DNA from: an uncultured Erysipelotrichaceae bacterium | Lineage (GTDB): Bacteria; Bacillota_I; Bacilli_A; RFN20; CAG-826 | Assembly (NCBI GenBank): GCA_902785645.1 | Contig: CACZZG010000006.1 | Span: 1 to 39,425 of the forward strand | Length of the DNA stretch: 39,425 nucleotides | Direction of reading: 5' to 3' | Part shown: piece after piece, positions 17,432-25,669 of the stretch | Layout of the letters: every line of letters starts with the position of its first letter | How positions within the stretch are numbered: the first letter of the stretch is position 1 | Made by a program: the position numbers and the translations under genes | Notes under the pieces: model-generated | The model's input: the letters and a program-made list of their open reading frames with translations, nothing else | What the model was told of the DNA's origin: nothing | Databases searched by the model: none

Positions 17432-18751
17432 ATGAAAAAGCCATCAATACTTTCTATATTATCTATCGCTTTGTTAGCTACTTCTTGTAACGGAAATAAC
17501 AACGCTAAAAAAACTGTCAGCGTTAATATGAACGCGATGGTAAACGCAAATGCAAAGCAATATAAAGTCAAGGCTGAATACCAAGACGGTTTTTTCACTA
17601 AGTCTTCAGAAAGTTTAAATAAAGATTTGGCAATGGTTTCTTATTTAGGAACATTTGCTGCTTCCAATGAAAATGATGCCGAATCATTTTATTCTCAATT
17701 AGGTTTTGAAAAATGCTATGCCTCCACTGCTTATTCCGCGACTGAAGTTGACGAAAACTCTATCGCTTATTATGTCGCACATAAAGTAATCAAAAAGACC
17801 GATACATTTGTCTTATCTCTTAGAGGATATAATTACAACCAAGAATGGTCTAATAACTTCTATCTCGGTTCAGAAGGAGATCATGCTGGTTTTACTCAAG
17901 GAGCAAATCTCATCTTGGATGAATTCTCTAAATATTTACAAGAGAATTACAAAAGCAAATCAATTAAGCTTTGGATTAATGGCTATTCACGTGCTGGCGG
18001 AATCGCTAACGTATTAGCGCATAAGATTATCTCTTCAACCACTTTACCAGTCAAAGATGAAAACCTCTTTGTTTATACATATGAAGCCCCACAAGGATTA
18101 GAAAAATCTAACGCTATTAAATATAAAAATGTCTTTAACTTTGTTAATGGAGCAGATTTAATCACAAGAATTGCCCCAACAGTATATGGATTCGCCAGAT
18201 GCGGGCAAGATATTGATATCTATAATTCGAAAGTTGATGGTTTATTAAATAACTTAGACAAAGATGCTTATTTACCACATCTTAAAACTTCTGATAATTA
18301 CAAAAACGACATCCAATTAGCGGAATATATTATTGAATCATTAACCAAAGAAAACGGTGACAAAACCATGACTTTGGAAAATCGCCACTACTATGTCGCT
18401 AATTATCAAGAAGGCATTAGATATATGCTTAAAATATTCTTCTCGTTCTCTGAACAAGCCAAGAATAACATGATGAATAAATTCAACAAAATGACTCTTA
18501 TTGAGAAGTTAGCACTTATCAGTAAAGATGGCGTCTATAACTTCATCAAACCATTCATTGATGCTGATGGAATTCCTTATGATGATAGTAAACTACACAC
18601 AAGCTGTGACAAGATTAACTTGTTTCTCACTGGACCTGGCTATGATTTAAGAACAATTCTTATGAGCGATCCTAACACGCTGATGCGCGCTATATCAATG
18701 CACTACACAGAAGTGAATTACGTCTTGCTCAACGATTATCGACCACAATAA
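17432..18751 (+). CDS. Lipase-like alpha/beta-hydrolase lipoprotein 1
   Basis: 439-aa predicted lipoprotein with lipobox LATSC (Cys19). A class 3-like lipase core follows: FVLSLRGYNYNQEWSNNF (126-143) for the strand and oxyanion region, then WINGYSRAGG with nucleophile Ser186 in GYSRAG. The acid and histidine cannot be placed with certainty. It is probably tethered outside the membrane and acts on lipids or other esters. The second lipoprotein at 23050 has the same motif set and order (RGGNYDAEWASN, then GYSRA), so they are paralogs. AGGAGGGGG precedes the ATG. Followed by a terminator. Confidence 0.78.
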   Translation: MKKPSILSILSIALLATSCNGNNNAKKTVSVNMNAMVNANAKQYKVKAEYQDGFFTKSSESLNKDLAMVSYLGTFAASNENDAESFYSQLGFEKCYASTAYSATEVDENSIAYYVAHKVIKKTDTFVLSLRGYNYNQEWSNNFYLGSEGDHAGFTQGANLILDEFSKYLQENYKSKSIKLWINGYSRAGGIANVLAHKIISSTTLPVKDENLFVYTYEAPQGLEKSNAIKYKNVFNFVNGADLITRIAPTVYGFARCGQDIDIYNSKVDGLLNNLDKDAYLPHLKTSDNYKNDIQLAEYIIESLTKENGDKTMTLENRHYYVANYQEGIRYMLKIFFSFSEQAKNNMMNKFNKMTLIEKLALISKDGVYNFIKPFIDADGIPYDDSKLHTSCDKINLFLTGPGYDLRTILMSDPNTLMRAISMHYTEVNYVLLNDYRPQ

Positions 18752-18773
18752 AAGGACTGATTAATCAGCCCTT
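18752..18773 (+). terminator. Terminator of lipase-like gene 1
   Basis: AAGG-A-CTGAT, TA, ATCAG-C-CCTT, then TTTTTATTTTT. It separates two convergent genes. Confidence 0.85.
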
Positions 18774-18791
18774 TTTATTTTTCATTTTCAA

Positions 18792-19460
18792 TTATCTAAT
18801 GACGATAGTTAAAACTAAGGCAACCGCTGCCATTGAGGAAGCAAATGCTGGATGGTAAATAACTTTTTTAATGCCATCGAAGTTCCAGTTATATTTAACC
18901 GCTAAAACTTTAAAACCACAAAGAATTGCACCAACCACAAATGTATAAAGGATAGCGATGCAATTAAGTGTTAAAGCATAATGGGTAATGTTATCCAACA
19001 CCATTGATGCGGTTGAACGAGTGACATCAAGTCTGATGAATGTTGCGACTAATAAATACAAAGTATTTGCGATAATAAATGTTCCTAAACCCTTAAATGA
19101 TAGAACTTCTTTTGGTCTGATGACTAATAAAGCAACACCCATCATAGAAGCTTCTAAAAGCATATAGAAGACTGGGTTAAATGACATATGGAAGATTAAA
19201 CAAGAAATGGTTTTAATCGCTGAAGCAAATAAACCCATATAAAGAACACTTCTAAATGTTCCGGTTCTCTTATAGCAAACACCCATTAAGAAATAAGCGA
19301 TTGGCACTAAGATTGTTGTGGAACACAAGAACATTGTGTCTTTGATAATTGGACCATGGAACAAAGTTCCAAGTGTGGCTTCAATAATACCCCAAAGACC
19401 GCCGAATAATAAAACGCTAAAAAGGATAACTAAATGTTTGTTGTTCTTTCTTTCTTCCAT
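18792..19460 (-). CDS. Membrane protein of unknown function, six to seven TM
   Basis: 222-aa hydrophobic protein. A helix carries LLFGGLWGIIEATLGTLFHG near residues 16-35, then several helices with the pattern seen in small transporter S-components, and a final helix with AAVALVLTIVIR. I do not recognise the family with confidence; ECF-type or similar transport is only a guess. AAGGAG sets ATG 19460 rather than an upstream in-frame ATG at 19484. It follows a small lipoprotein gene by 48 bp on the same strand, suggesting a shared transcript. Confidence 0.7.
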   Translation of the reverse strand: MEERKNNKHLVILFSVLLFGGLWGIIEATLGTLFHGPIIKDTMFLCSTTILVPIAYFLMGVCYKRTGTFRSVLYMGLFASAIKTISCLIFHMSFNPVFYMLLEASMMGVALLVIRPKEVLSFKGLGTFIIANTLYLLVATFIRLDVTRSTASMVLDNITHYALTLNCIAILYTFVVGAILCGFKVLAVKYNWNFDGIKKVIYHPAFASSMAAVALVLTIVIR

Positions 19461-19508
19461 AACATTCTCCTTGATAAATCTCATTTATTTTACACCATTG
19501 CCTTTATT

Positions 19509-20048
19509 CTATAAAGAGAAAACAATAGTCACACTATAGATGCCTGGTTTATTGAATTCAGTCATGTTTTTAATCATCCAACCTGTTGAATTGATTGGAT
19601 ATTCATACACCATTCCACCATCGCTAGAATCTTCAGGTTGTACTGTAGATTCGTGATAGGCAATTTCTTCACCTGTTCCATCACTATTAGCAAATACTCC
19701 AAAATTGATACCCTTTTTACCAAAGAAATCGATAATTAGTTTATCAACTTTATATTCACTACCAGATTTGATATACGCTCCTGGCTTAATGATGAATTCA
19801 TTTGCCTTATTAGACAAATAACAAGGTGCACCAATTTTGACATCGTAAGTCGCTTCTTTACCATCCACTTTTAGGGAAGCTGTTATTTCTTCTACTGATT
19901 CAGAATTATCTATCGGAAGCCCACAATTAGCTTTTGTTAGTTTGACTTGAACTAAATCATCACCACTTGGTTCTAATGATGGTTTTGGTTCTGGCTGACA
20001 CGAAACAAGTAATGCTAATACCGGTAGAACAAATAATGCTTTTTTCAT
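19509..20048 (-). CDS. Small lipoprotein of unknown function
   Basis: Predicted lipoprotein of 179 aa from ATG 20048, with lipobox LLVSC (Cys17) and a proline-rich linker (QPEPKPSLEPSGDD). The remainder is polar and beta-rich with no motif I recognise. An in-frame ATG lies four codons upstream; neither start has a clear ribosome site. It precedes the membrane protein at 18792 on the same strand, so it may be the extracytoplasmic partner of that protein. Divergent from xdhC. Confidence 0.7.
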   Translation of the reverse strand: MKKALFVLPVLALLVSCQPEPKPSLEPSGDDLVQVKLTKANCGLPIDNSESVEEITASLKVDGKEATYDVKIGAPCYLSNKANEFIIKPGAYIKSGSEYKVDKLIIDFFGKKGINFGVFANSDGTGEEIAYHESTVQPEDSSDGGMVYEYPINSTGWMIKNMTEFNKPGIYSVTIVFSL

Positions 20049-20180
20049 AATTGAGGTCATTTTTACACAACTTTTATGAATAAAAAAGTATTAAATTTTG
20101 CCTCGCGCACACAGTCATTAACCTTGAATGACGCGCACATAAATAATATTTTTTTGCTATATATTGAAATTTGTTTTCAT

Positions 20181-20186
20181 TACAAT
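20181..20186 (+). promoter_or_regulatory. -10 box six bases before the xdhC start
   Basis: TACAAT, then six bases, then ATG 20193, with no ribosome site. This geometry suggests a leaderless transcript. Confidence 0.45.
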
Positions 20187-20192
20187 ATTCGT

Positions 20193-21047
20193 ATGGTCGA
20201 TATTTATCAAAAACTCCACGAATTAAGAAGTCAAGGTAAGGATGTTGTCATCGTTACTGTCACTGAAAAAGAAGGCATGGGCCCCGCTGATGTCGGTAAG
20301 AAAATGATTGTCAGCGAAGGTAATGTTGCTTTTGGCACTGTCGGTGGAGGAGCTATTGAATATTACGCTAGAGAAAAATGTAAAGAAGTATTAAAAAACA
20401 GAACTTCATTTACTGAAAAATATGTTTTAAATGACCGCGAAGTTCTTGTTGATGACGGTTCGATAGTTTTACCAATGGCTTGTGGCGGAAGAGTGACGTT
20501 GTTCTATGAGTTTTTAGGACCAAAACAATATGTTTATATCTTTGGTGCCGGTCATTGTGGAGCGGCTCTTGCCAGAGTACTTAAACCTTTAGGTTTCTTC
20601 ATCACTATTATCGATGAAAGAGACTATGTCATAAATTCTTTAGATGATTCAGCAGATATCAAAGTTAACGAAGGGTTTGTGGAATATATTGAAAAGCACG
20701 GTTTGCCAAATGATCGATATATCGTTGTTTGTACACCAAGTCACACCAATGATTACAACGTCTTAAACAAAATATTAGAACTTAAGATTAAACCCAAGTA
20801 CTTCGGTATGCTCTGTTCTAAAAAGAAAATTGGAGATTATCTAGAACAAGCTTATAAGGTTTATGGAAAAGATATTGATTTAACAAACTTCTATTCCCCG
20901 ATTGGTTTACAAACCGGAGGAGATTCTCCAGAAGAAGTCGCTATATCCATTGCGGGAGAAATATTATCCGTCTATTACGGTAAGGAAAACATCAATTCTC
21001 ACATGAGAGATTTGGTGGACTCCAATAAGAAATATTACAAAAAATAA
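20193..21047 (+). CDS. XdhC/CoxI family protein
   Basis: 284-aa protein of the family that inserts or sulfurates molybdenum cofactor for xanthine dehydrogenase-type enzymes. An N-terminal domain reads VVIVTVTEKEGMGPADVGKKM then FGTVGGGAIEYYAREKC; a C-terminal Rossmann domain has VYIFGAGHCGAALARVL and IDERDY. The frame is open to 20076, but residues before MVDIYQKL do not match the family. There is no ribosome site; TACAAT ends six bases before ATG. No molybdoenzyme or cofactor gene is in the window, so its partner is elsewhere or its role has changed. Confidence 0.87.
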   Translation: MVDIYQKLHELRSQGKDVVIVTVTEKEGMGPADVGKKMIVSEGNVAFGTVGGGAIEYYAREKCKEVLKNRTSFTEKYVLNDREVLVDDGSIVLPMACGGRVTLFYEFLGPKQYVYIFGAGHCGAALARVLKPLGFFITIIDERDYVINSLDDSADIKVNEGFVEYIEKHGLPNDRYIVVCTPSHTNDYNVLNKILELKIKPKYFGMLCSKKKIGDYLEQAYKVYGKDIDLTNFYSPIGLQTGGDSPEEVAISIAGEILSVYYGKENINSHMRDLVDSNKKYYKK

Positions 21048-21067
21048 TACACACTGATGTGTGTATT
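21046..21067. terminator. Bidirectional terminator between xdhC and the XRE membrane gene
   Basis: AATACACAC, loop TGAT, GTGTGTATT, perfect 9-bp stem, with a T run on the plus side and TATTTTTT on the minus side. It serves the two convergent genes. Confidence 0.93.
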
Positions 21068-21069
21068 TT

Positions 21070-23013
21070 TTATTCTTTTATATCGCCAATGATGAATGAT
21101 TGTTGATTGTTTGGTGTGTATTTACAAAGGAGAATGAATGGGATTAAGAACAAGATCCATTCATTTCCATCTATTCCTAAATAATAGGCATATTGATTTT
21201 TTACAAAGAACATATCGATAATCGCTGCGATCAAAATCAAAATCGCACATATGCCGTTTTCAATTAATGTATATCTATCTCCATAGAAGAAGAATTGTGC
21301 TTTGTGTAAGCCAAATTTTCTTTCGTAAAACAAACGTAAAGCGAAAATTAAATACATGAAGAGAATGGACACAAGAGATAAAGATAAGAATCCATTCGGG
21401 AACCAGAATGTTAAGAATATATTCGCTCTAACACCATATTTAAATGCATAAGCATTTGAGACAAAGTAGGCAGTGATTAAAAACGCCAAAGGAATAAGCG
21501 AAAGGCTATGCCAAATAATGCGGATATGTTTTTTATTCTTTGCTAAGAATGATGGTTGGAAGAACAAGAATAAGAAGATGAGATAATGAACCGCGACTAC
21601 TTGATAAACATTTCCTGGAATGTAATTAAAGATAATTGATGCAAAATCATATCCCCAAGCATTAGTGATGCTAATAACGACCGTTTCTAATGTCGCAATA
21701 AATAGGAAAAATCCAAGATTATAAACTATTGCGTTAAATAACGTGGTCGCCTTTTTAATGCGATTCATCATAATGAATTGTTCAAGGAATATACCTGCGA
21801 GCAATAAGATTTTTAATGTGGTTAGGAATGTGTTATTGCCCATAAATGCAGGCAATGGCAAACCAAGCTTTGCTAAGAATGCCACTATAAATAAAGTCAT
21901 TGAACCATACTGCATGATTTTTGAAGCAATGATGACAAACATATCAGGAATGCCGAACTCAATCTTCAAATCCTTTGGAAGTGGCTCATATTTATTGGAT
22001 TGTTTTTCTGGTTCAGTGTTCACTAAACGTGGTTTGATATTTGCAATCATTGCATAAACAAACATGCTAAAAACTATGAAAAACGCCACTATTCCACTCA
22101 AAATTAAGATTAATCCGACAATTTGGAGAGCAAAATTAATCTTTCTTCCTTGTTCTCTATCTGGCAAGAAATTATCAGAAAATGACACTTCACGTCCTAT
22201 GTAATCACTTAGTAACTTAGACATTAAAGACTCAACATTACTAAGTCTGCTGTTGACGATTTGAGTAGCAATATCTTTATCAACTTCAGTTCCTCCATCG
22301 ACGAGAATTTTGAAGTTTTTGATCTCGTCAATGTGTTCACTGTTATATGTTAAATAGCAACTGAAAGAAGTACCTGTTGACCAGTTACCATAGGTGAATT
22401 TAGTGTTAAAAGAATTAACTGTTAAGTTTGAGCCAAATTGGAAATGGTATCTTTCAATACCTTTTTCTGTCATCGTGGTAATGGAATAAGTGCACTCATT
22501 GAAATAGAGCATACTTTCTTTTTCATAGAAAGTCATCATCGCGGTGCCACCACCATTTGAATCTGTCACATAGTGATACTCTAATGAAGTCACTAAATCA
22601 TGTCCGATGGCGCCTTCTTGTTCAACGGCTTTTTTCATCTCGTTATATGTTTGACCATAGAATGAACTAGAATTACTGACTGATTTAACAAATAAACCAG
22701 TGCCAACACCAATTGACGCTAATAAAGCGGCGGATAAAGCACCGAGGACAATGCGCTTAACAAACAAAGATTGTTTTTTACTTTTAATTTCTTTTTCTTT
22801 TGTTGGCGCGGGATAAGCATCTTCACCTTCTAAAGAAATCTTCTCACCATAAAACTTTTCTAGTTTTTCTAGACTTCTTTTGTGTGGTCTAAAATAACCG
22901 TTCTCATAAAAGTATAAAGACCAGTGATGAATTCCAATTTCTTTCGCGGCTTGTTTAAGTGATAAACCACGATTCTTTCTCAAGTTTTCTAGGTGAGTGT
23001 TGTAATTATTCAT
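21070..23013 (-). CDS. XRE-type HTH protein fused to a large multi-span membrane domain
   Basis: 647 aa. Residues 8-55 are a Cro/C1-type helix-turn-helix (LRKNRGLSLKQAAKEIGI, then HHWSLYFYENGYFRPHKRSLEKL). A linker leads to one membrane helix at 86-110, an extracytoplasmic domain at about 111-295, another helix at 296-323, a loop, and then seven or eight hydrophobic helices from about 356 to the end. This is a one-component membrane-bound regulator layout in which the membrane part could sense a signal for the DNA-binding head. I do not recognise the membrane domain. It is divergent from lipase-like gene 2, sharing a 36-bp gap, so that gene is a likely target. Confidence 0.72.
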   Translation of the reverse strand: MNNYNTHLENLRKNRGLSLKQAAKEIGIHHWSLYFYENGYFRPHKRSLEKLEKFYGEKISLEGEDAYPAPTKEKEIKSKKQSLFVKRIVLGALSAALLASIGVGTGLFVKSVSNSSSFYGQTYNEMKKAVEQEGAIGHDLVTSLEYHYVTDSNGGGTAMMTFYEKESMLYFNECTYSITTMTEKGIERYHFQFGSNLTVNSFNTKFTYGNWSTGTSFSCYLTYNSEHIDEIKNFKILVDGGTEVDKDIATQIVNSRLSNVESLMSKLLSDYIGREVSFSDNFLPDREQGRKINFALQIVGLILILSGIVAFFIVFSMFVYAMIANIKPRLVNTEPEKQSNKYEPLPKDLKIEFGIPDMFVIIASKIMQYGSMTLFIVAFLAKLGLPLPAFMGNNTFLTTLKILLLAGIFLEQFIMMNRIKKATTLFNAIVYNLGFFLFIATLETVVISITNAWGYDFASIIFNYIPGNVYQVVAVHYLIFLFLFFQPSFLAKNKKHIRIIWHSLSLIPLAFLITAYFVSNAYAFKYGVRANIFLTFWFPNGFLSLSLVSILFMYLIFALRLFYERKFGLHKAQFFFYGDRYTLIENGICAILILIAAIIDMFFVKNQYAYYLGIDGNEWILFLIPFILLCKYTPNNQQSFIIGDIKE

Positions 23014-23035
23014 TTTTATCTTTTACATAAGATAG

Positions 23036-23041
23036 TATATT
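23036..23041 (+). promoter_or_regulatory. -10-like box before lipase-like gene 2
   Basis: TATATT ends eight bases before ATG 23050, with no ribosome site between. On the other strand a TATACT box for the XRE gene overlaps the same few bases, so the two promoters are face to face. Confidence 0.4.
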
Positions 23042-23049
23042 ATTTTCTC

Positions 23050-24825
23050 ATGAGAATTAAATTTAAATTTCTTCTTTTATTACCATTTCTTTTCACAAGT
23101 ATTGGTTGTTCAAAATCTGACAAGATTACTTTTAAAAGCGGGGATTTTGAATTTGAAACATATTATAACGACAAATATTTCTTATTAGATAATCGTGAAT
23201 TACATGAAGAAATCGCTTTAGCCTCACATGCGATGGCTTTAGCCACTTTTAATGGAAATAAAGATTATTCTTTAAGAGGAACATATTTAAAACAACTTTG
23301 GAAAGCCGAACACTTTGAAAATATGTGGCTCAACGAAGGTTTTTATAATAAACCAGAAACCGATTCTATTGGTTATGGCATCGCTAGTAAAAAGATTCAA
23401 GACTTTACACTTCTTGCAATTGCGGTTAGAGGTGGAAACTATGATGCCGAATGGGCGAGTAATCTAACTATTGGTGCGGAAGGTGACGCTCAAGGTTTTA
23501 ATGAAGCCAGCAATAAAGTTGTCGAAGGATTAATCAGATTTATTGATGTTTATCAAATAACTGGTCATGTCAAAGTATGGATATCCGGTTATTCACGTGC
23601 GGCTATTACAAGTAATATGACCGCGGGAAAACTATTAAATAGAATCAACGCAAATAATCTTACTAGTAAAAACGTTAGTTGTACCGCTGATGATATTTAT
23701 GCATATTGTTTTGAACCTCCAATGGGTGTTCAAGTGTTATTGGAGGAAGCCAGAAGCGATTTATACCATGGCATTCATAATTTTATTAACTATAACGATC
23801 CCGTGCCTCTCGTGGCTCCTTATGAATGGGGATTTACTCGTTATGGCACAGACCACTACTATCCAGATCGTTTAAATGATATTTATTTTGATGAAAGTGA
23901 AAGAGAAAAGATCATCACTTTATATCATTTCACTTATGGAGCGCAAAACTTTGCTCACTACTCAGTTGATGAATGGAAATTCTTTGATGTTGGCGAAGAA
24001 TACGCAAAAGAAAATAACTTACCAAGAGAAAGTGTTAATCCTTCCCAAGGAAGATTTGTTCATGCTTTCATTCATGAACTCGCAAATACCGGTATTCAAA
24101 GTCGTGAAAACTATGCAAACTTTGTCCAAAAAGGTGTTAGAGACATCATGGCGGCAGTTATGGGTGCTAATAGCAAAATCGAAAAAATCGATTTGAAAAA
24201 CCTTGTACAAATCATCTTTGAATATGACTTTATTAAAACTTTAATCATGGAACTTGAAGAAGACCAAGGTCCACAATTCGCTATGGACGTTGAGATGCTA
24301 TTTTTACAAATCTTTGGTGCAAATAAAGATAACTTCGAAGAAGTGAAGAATTTATATGAAGAAAACTTTATGTTCTTCAATATGTTCGCGGAAGCTTTTA
24401 AAATTCGTAAAGATATCATGACACAACTTCTCTTTAGAGATAACGCTATGGGAATTATCATTGGACATATACCAGAAGTTAGCTACTCCTTCTTGTCATC
24501 CTGTGATTCAAGATTTATGGGCAAGAAAGCATGCAAATTCAATGATGGCACTTATGATGTTCTCCATATTGAGAAACCAACATCATTCACACTTATTGAA
24601 AAGAACATCAAAAAAGAAGTCTTCTCTTATAAAGATGGAGTGATGAAAAGCTCACATCTGGCTGCAGAAAAGATGGCGGATGGAAGTATCGATATCTATC
24701 TTCCAAGAAACGGAGAATACGAATATATTTCCGATTCATTAGGATTATCTCTTGGTGTGGTAGATCCACTTCAAGGAGAAACAATTGCAAGCACAAATCT
24801 TCCACAAAAGGGTGAAATAAATTAA
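23050..24825 (+). CDS. Lipase-like alpha/beta-hydrolase lipoprotein 2
   Basis: 591-aa predicted lipoprotein with lipobox TSIGC (Cys20). The hydrolase core matches lipoprotein 1: AVRGGNYDAEWASNLTIGAEGDAQGFNEA (125-153) and WISGYSRAA with nucleophile Ser182. A long C-terminal part of about 300 residues has helical and then beta-rich segments not present in the shorter paralog. The upstream in-frame ATG at 22993 would overlap the divergent XRE gene; MRIKFKFLLL gives a proper signal peptide, so ATG 23050 is chosen. Start lacks a ribosome site. Likely a surface lipid or ester hydrolase. Confidence 0.77.
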   Translation: MRIKFKFLLLLPFLFTSIGCSKSDKITFKSGDFEFETYYNDKYFLLDNRELHEEIALASHAMALATFNGNKDYSLRGTYLKQLWKAEHFENMWLNEGFYNKPETDSIGYGIASKKIQDFTLLAIAVRGGNYDAEWASNLTIGAEGDAQGFNEASNKVVEGLIRFIDVYQITGHVKVWISGYSRAAITSNMTAGKLLNRINANNLTSKNVSCTADDIYAYCFEPPMGVQVLLEEARSDLYHGIHNFINYNDPVPLVAPYEWGFTRYGTDHYYPDRLNDIYFDESEREKIITLYHFTYGAQNFAHYSVDEWKFFDVGEEYAKENNLPRESVNPSQGRFVHAFIHELANTGIQSRENYANFVQKGVRDIMAAVMGANSKIEKIDLKNLVQIIFEYDFIKTLIMELEEDQGPQFAMDVEMLFLQIFGANKDNFEEVKNLYEENFMFFNMFAEAFKIRKDIMTQLLFRDNAMGIIIGHIPEVSYSFLSSCDSRFMGKKACKFNDGTYDVLHIEKPTSFTLIEKNIKKEVFSYKDGVMKSSHLAAEKMADGSIDIYLPRNGEYEYISDSLGLSLGVVDPLQGETIASTNLPQKGEIN

Positions 24826-24953
24826 CGAAACCAAAGCAAAGCAAAATAGACAATATGAGCAATATTATTATTCCACCCACTAAAAATGAGATGCCATAAA
24901 TGATCATATTTTCTTTATTAAATAGTACCTTTTTATTTTATAAAAGATACACT

Positions 24954-24959
24954 TATGAT
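24954..24959 (+). promoter_or_regulatory. Possible -10 box of the structured RNA
   Basis: TATGAT in an AT-rich run directly before the GC-richer structured segment. No good -35 is seen, so this is tentative. Confidence 0.3.
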
Positions 24960-24965
24960 AAAGTA

Positions 24966-25290
24966 AAGTTACTCATACATTTAGACCACGGGCGCTATGA
25001 ACTAGCTAATACCAAAGTCGACCATACGCAGGGATACTGAGGTCAATGGATATGTGGGCTATCACACTACGTGTTAGGGTGTGGTAATAGGGAAAGTATT
25101 GCCCATTAATATTATTTAATCTAGGAACGTTCCGTAAATCCGGGGTCTAGAGAGAATCTTATTATGCGCTCCCTACAATTATTAATTTAATTGAGCATGT
25201 GGCCATCACAATGATGATGTAACACCAGTAGTTACGGGGCTTAGTCGATAACTACAAAAGGTGTTTTTATTATGGTGATGGCTTTTATTA
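24966..25290 (+). ncRNA. Candidate structured RNA upstream of a small gene
   Basis: About 325 bases without an open frame but dense in complementary arms and richer in GC than the flanks. Pairs seen: GACC 24984-24987 with GGTC 25041-25044; GGGC 25056-25059 with GCCC 25101-25104, enclosing ATCACAC 25061-25067 with GTGTGGT 25079-25085; TCTAG 25120-25124 with CTAGA 25147-25151 around GGAACGTTCC; and a three-tier hairpin at the 3' end. I cannot match it to tmRNA, RNase P, 6S, SRP RNA or a riboswitch I know. The ends are estimates from the promoter-like box and the terminator-like hairpin. It may be a cis-leader of the gene at 25340 or an independent RNA. Confidence 0.55.
25202..25289 (+). terminator. 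Three-tier hairpin with terminator-like end
   Basis: GCCATCAC 25202-25209 pairs with GTGATGGC 25275-25282; inside, AACACC 25221-25226 pairs with GGTGTT 25260-25265; inside that, GTAGTTA 25228-25234 pairs with TAACTAC 25249-25255. The outer arm is followed by TTTTATT. Twenty-one nested base pairs without a mismatch are strong evidence for a real RNA structure; termination itself is inferred from the short T run. Confidence 0.6.
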
Positions 25291-25291
25291 T

Positions 25292-25329
25292 CTCCTTTTA
25301 AAGACACCATTAACGTTTATAGAAAGGAG
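25292..25329 (+). promoter_or_regulatory. Hairpin covering the ribosome site of the small gene
   Basis: CTCCTTT 25292-25298 is perfectly complementary to AAAGGAG 25323-25329, the core of the ribosome site AAAGGAGG ten bases before ATG 25340. The 7-bp helix would block translation until opened. CTCCTTT directly follows the terminator-like hairpin. Confidence 0.55.
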
Positions 25330-25339
25330 GAAAGATTTA

Positions 25340-25669
25340 ATGCAATCTAAATATCATTTTAGAAGATATAGGTTATCACAAAATCATCCATTTCTAGTTG
25401 CGCTCGTAACTGAAGAAAAAGATGAGAATGGAAAAGTATTAATTTCTGGTTTTAATATGACTAGATCTATTACCTATGTATTAAGCAGGCCAAACAAATT
25501 CATTAGAATTGATAATCCAAATCCATTGGATGATGCCGAATGCTACATTTGTGTTGATGCTTTAAAAGATAAACCATTGAAGTATTTCTCAAAGCCATTA
25601 AAGGATTGGGCATTATCTGAAGAAGACGAAATAGTTATTGATGAATTAGTTAAACAAAAGCTTAAATAG
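25340..25669 (+). CDS. Small protein of unknown function
   Basis: 109-aa soluble protein I do not recognise. It starts basic (SKYHFRRYRLSQ), then HPFLVALVTEEKDENGKVLISGF with alternating hydrophobics suggesting strands, FNMTRSITYVLSRP, FIRIDNPNPLDDAECYICVD with two cysteines, and a helical acidic tail LSEEDEIVIDELVKQ. No signal peptide or membrane helix. The compact beta-rich pattern loosely recalls SH3-like small barrels, which is speculation. The ribosome site AAAGGAGG is strong but can be covered by an upstream hairpin. It is preceded by a structured RNA and followed by a 16-bp terminator stem, so it forms an isolated unit. Confidence 0.75.
   Translation: MQSKYHFRRYRLSQNHPFLVALVTEEKDENGKVLISGFNMTRSITYVLSRPNKFIRIDNPNPLDDAECYICVDALKDKPLKYFSKPLKDWALSEEDEIVIDELVKQKLK

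Noticed and set aside
24608-24907. 99-aa minus-strand frame over the end of lipase-like gene 2
   Set aside because: Most of it is antisense to a well-supported gene; only its first helix is listed as a weak finding.
25120-25160. Partial likeness to the ykkC/guanidine-I motif (CTAGG, TTCCG, GGGTC, GAGAG in order)
   Set aside because: An insertion splits the conserved CTAGGGTTCCG block and the 3' half of that riboswitch (the ACGGGA-like part) is not found downstream.
25202-25282. CRISPR repeat or insertion-sequence end
   Set aside because: The inverted arms are nested around one loop, not spaced direct repeats, and no transposase or target duplication is present.
24966-25290. tmRNA or RNase P RNA as identity of the long structured RNA
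   Set aside because: Size would fit, but there is no tRNA-like end with T loop and CCA, no tag frame, and no GAGGAAAGTCC-like core.
25340-25669. MazF/PemK-type or ToxN toxin
   Set aside because: The HPFLV piece recalls MazF-like barrels, but other family residues are not visible and the length is well under that of ToxN; kept as unknown.
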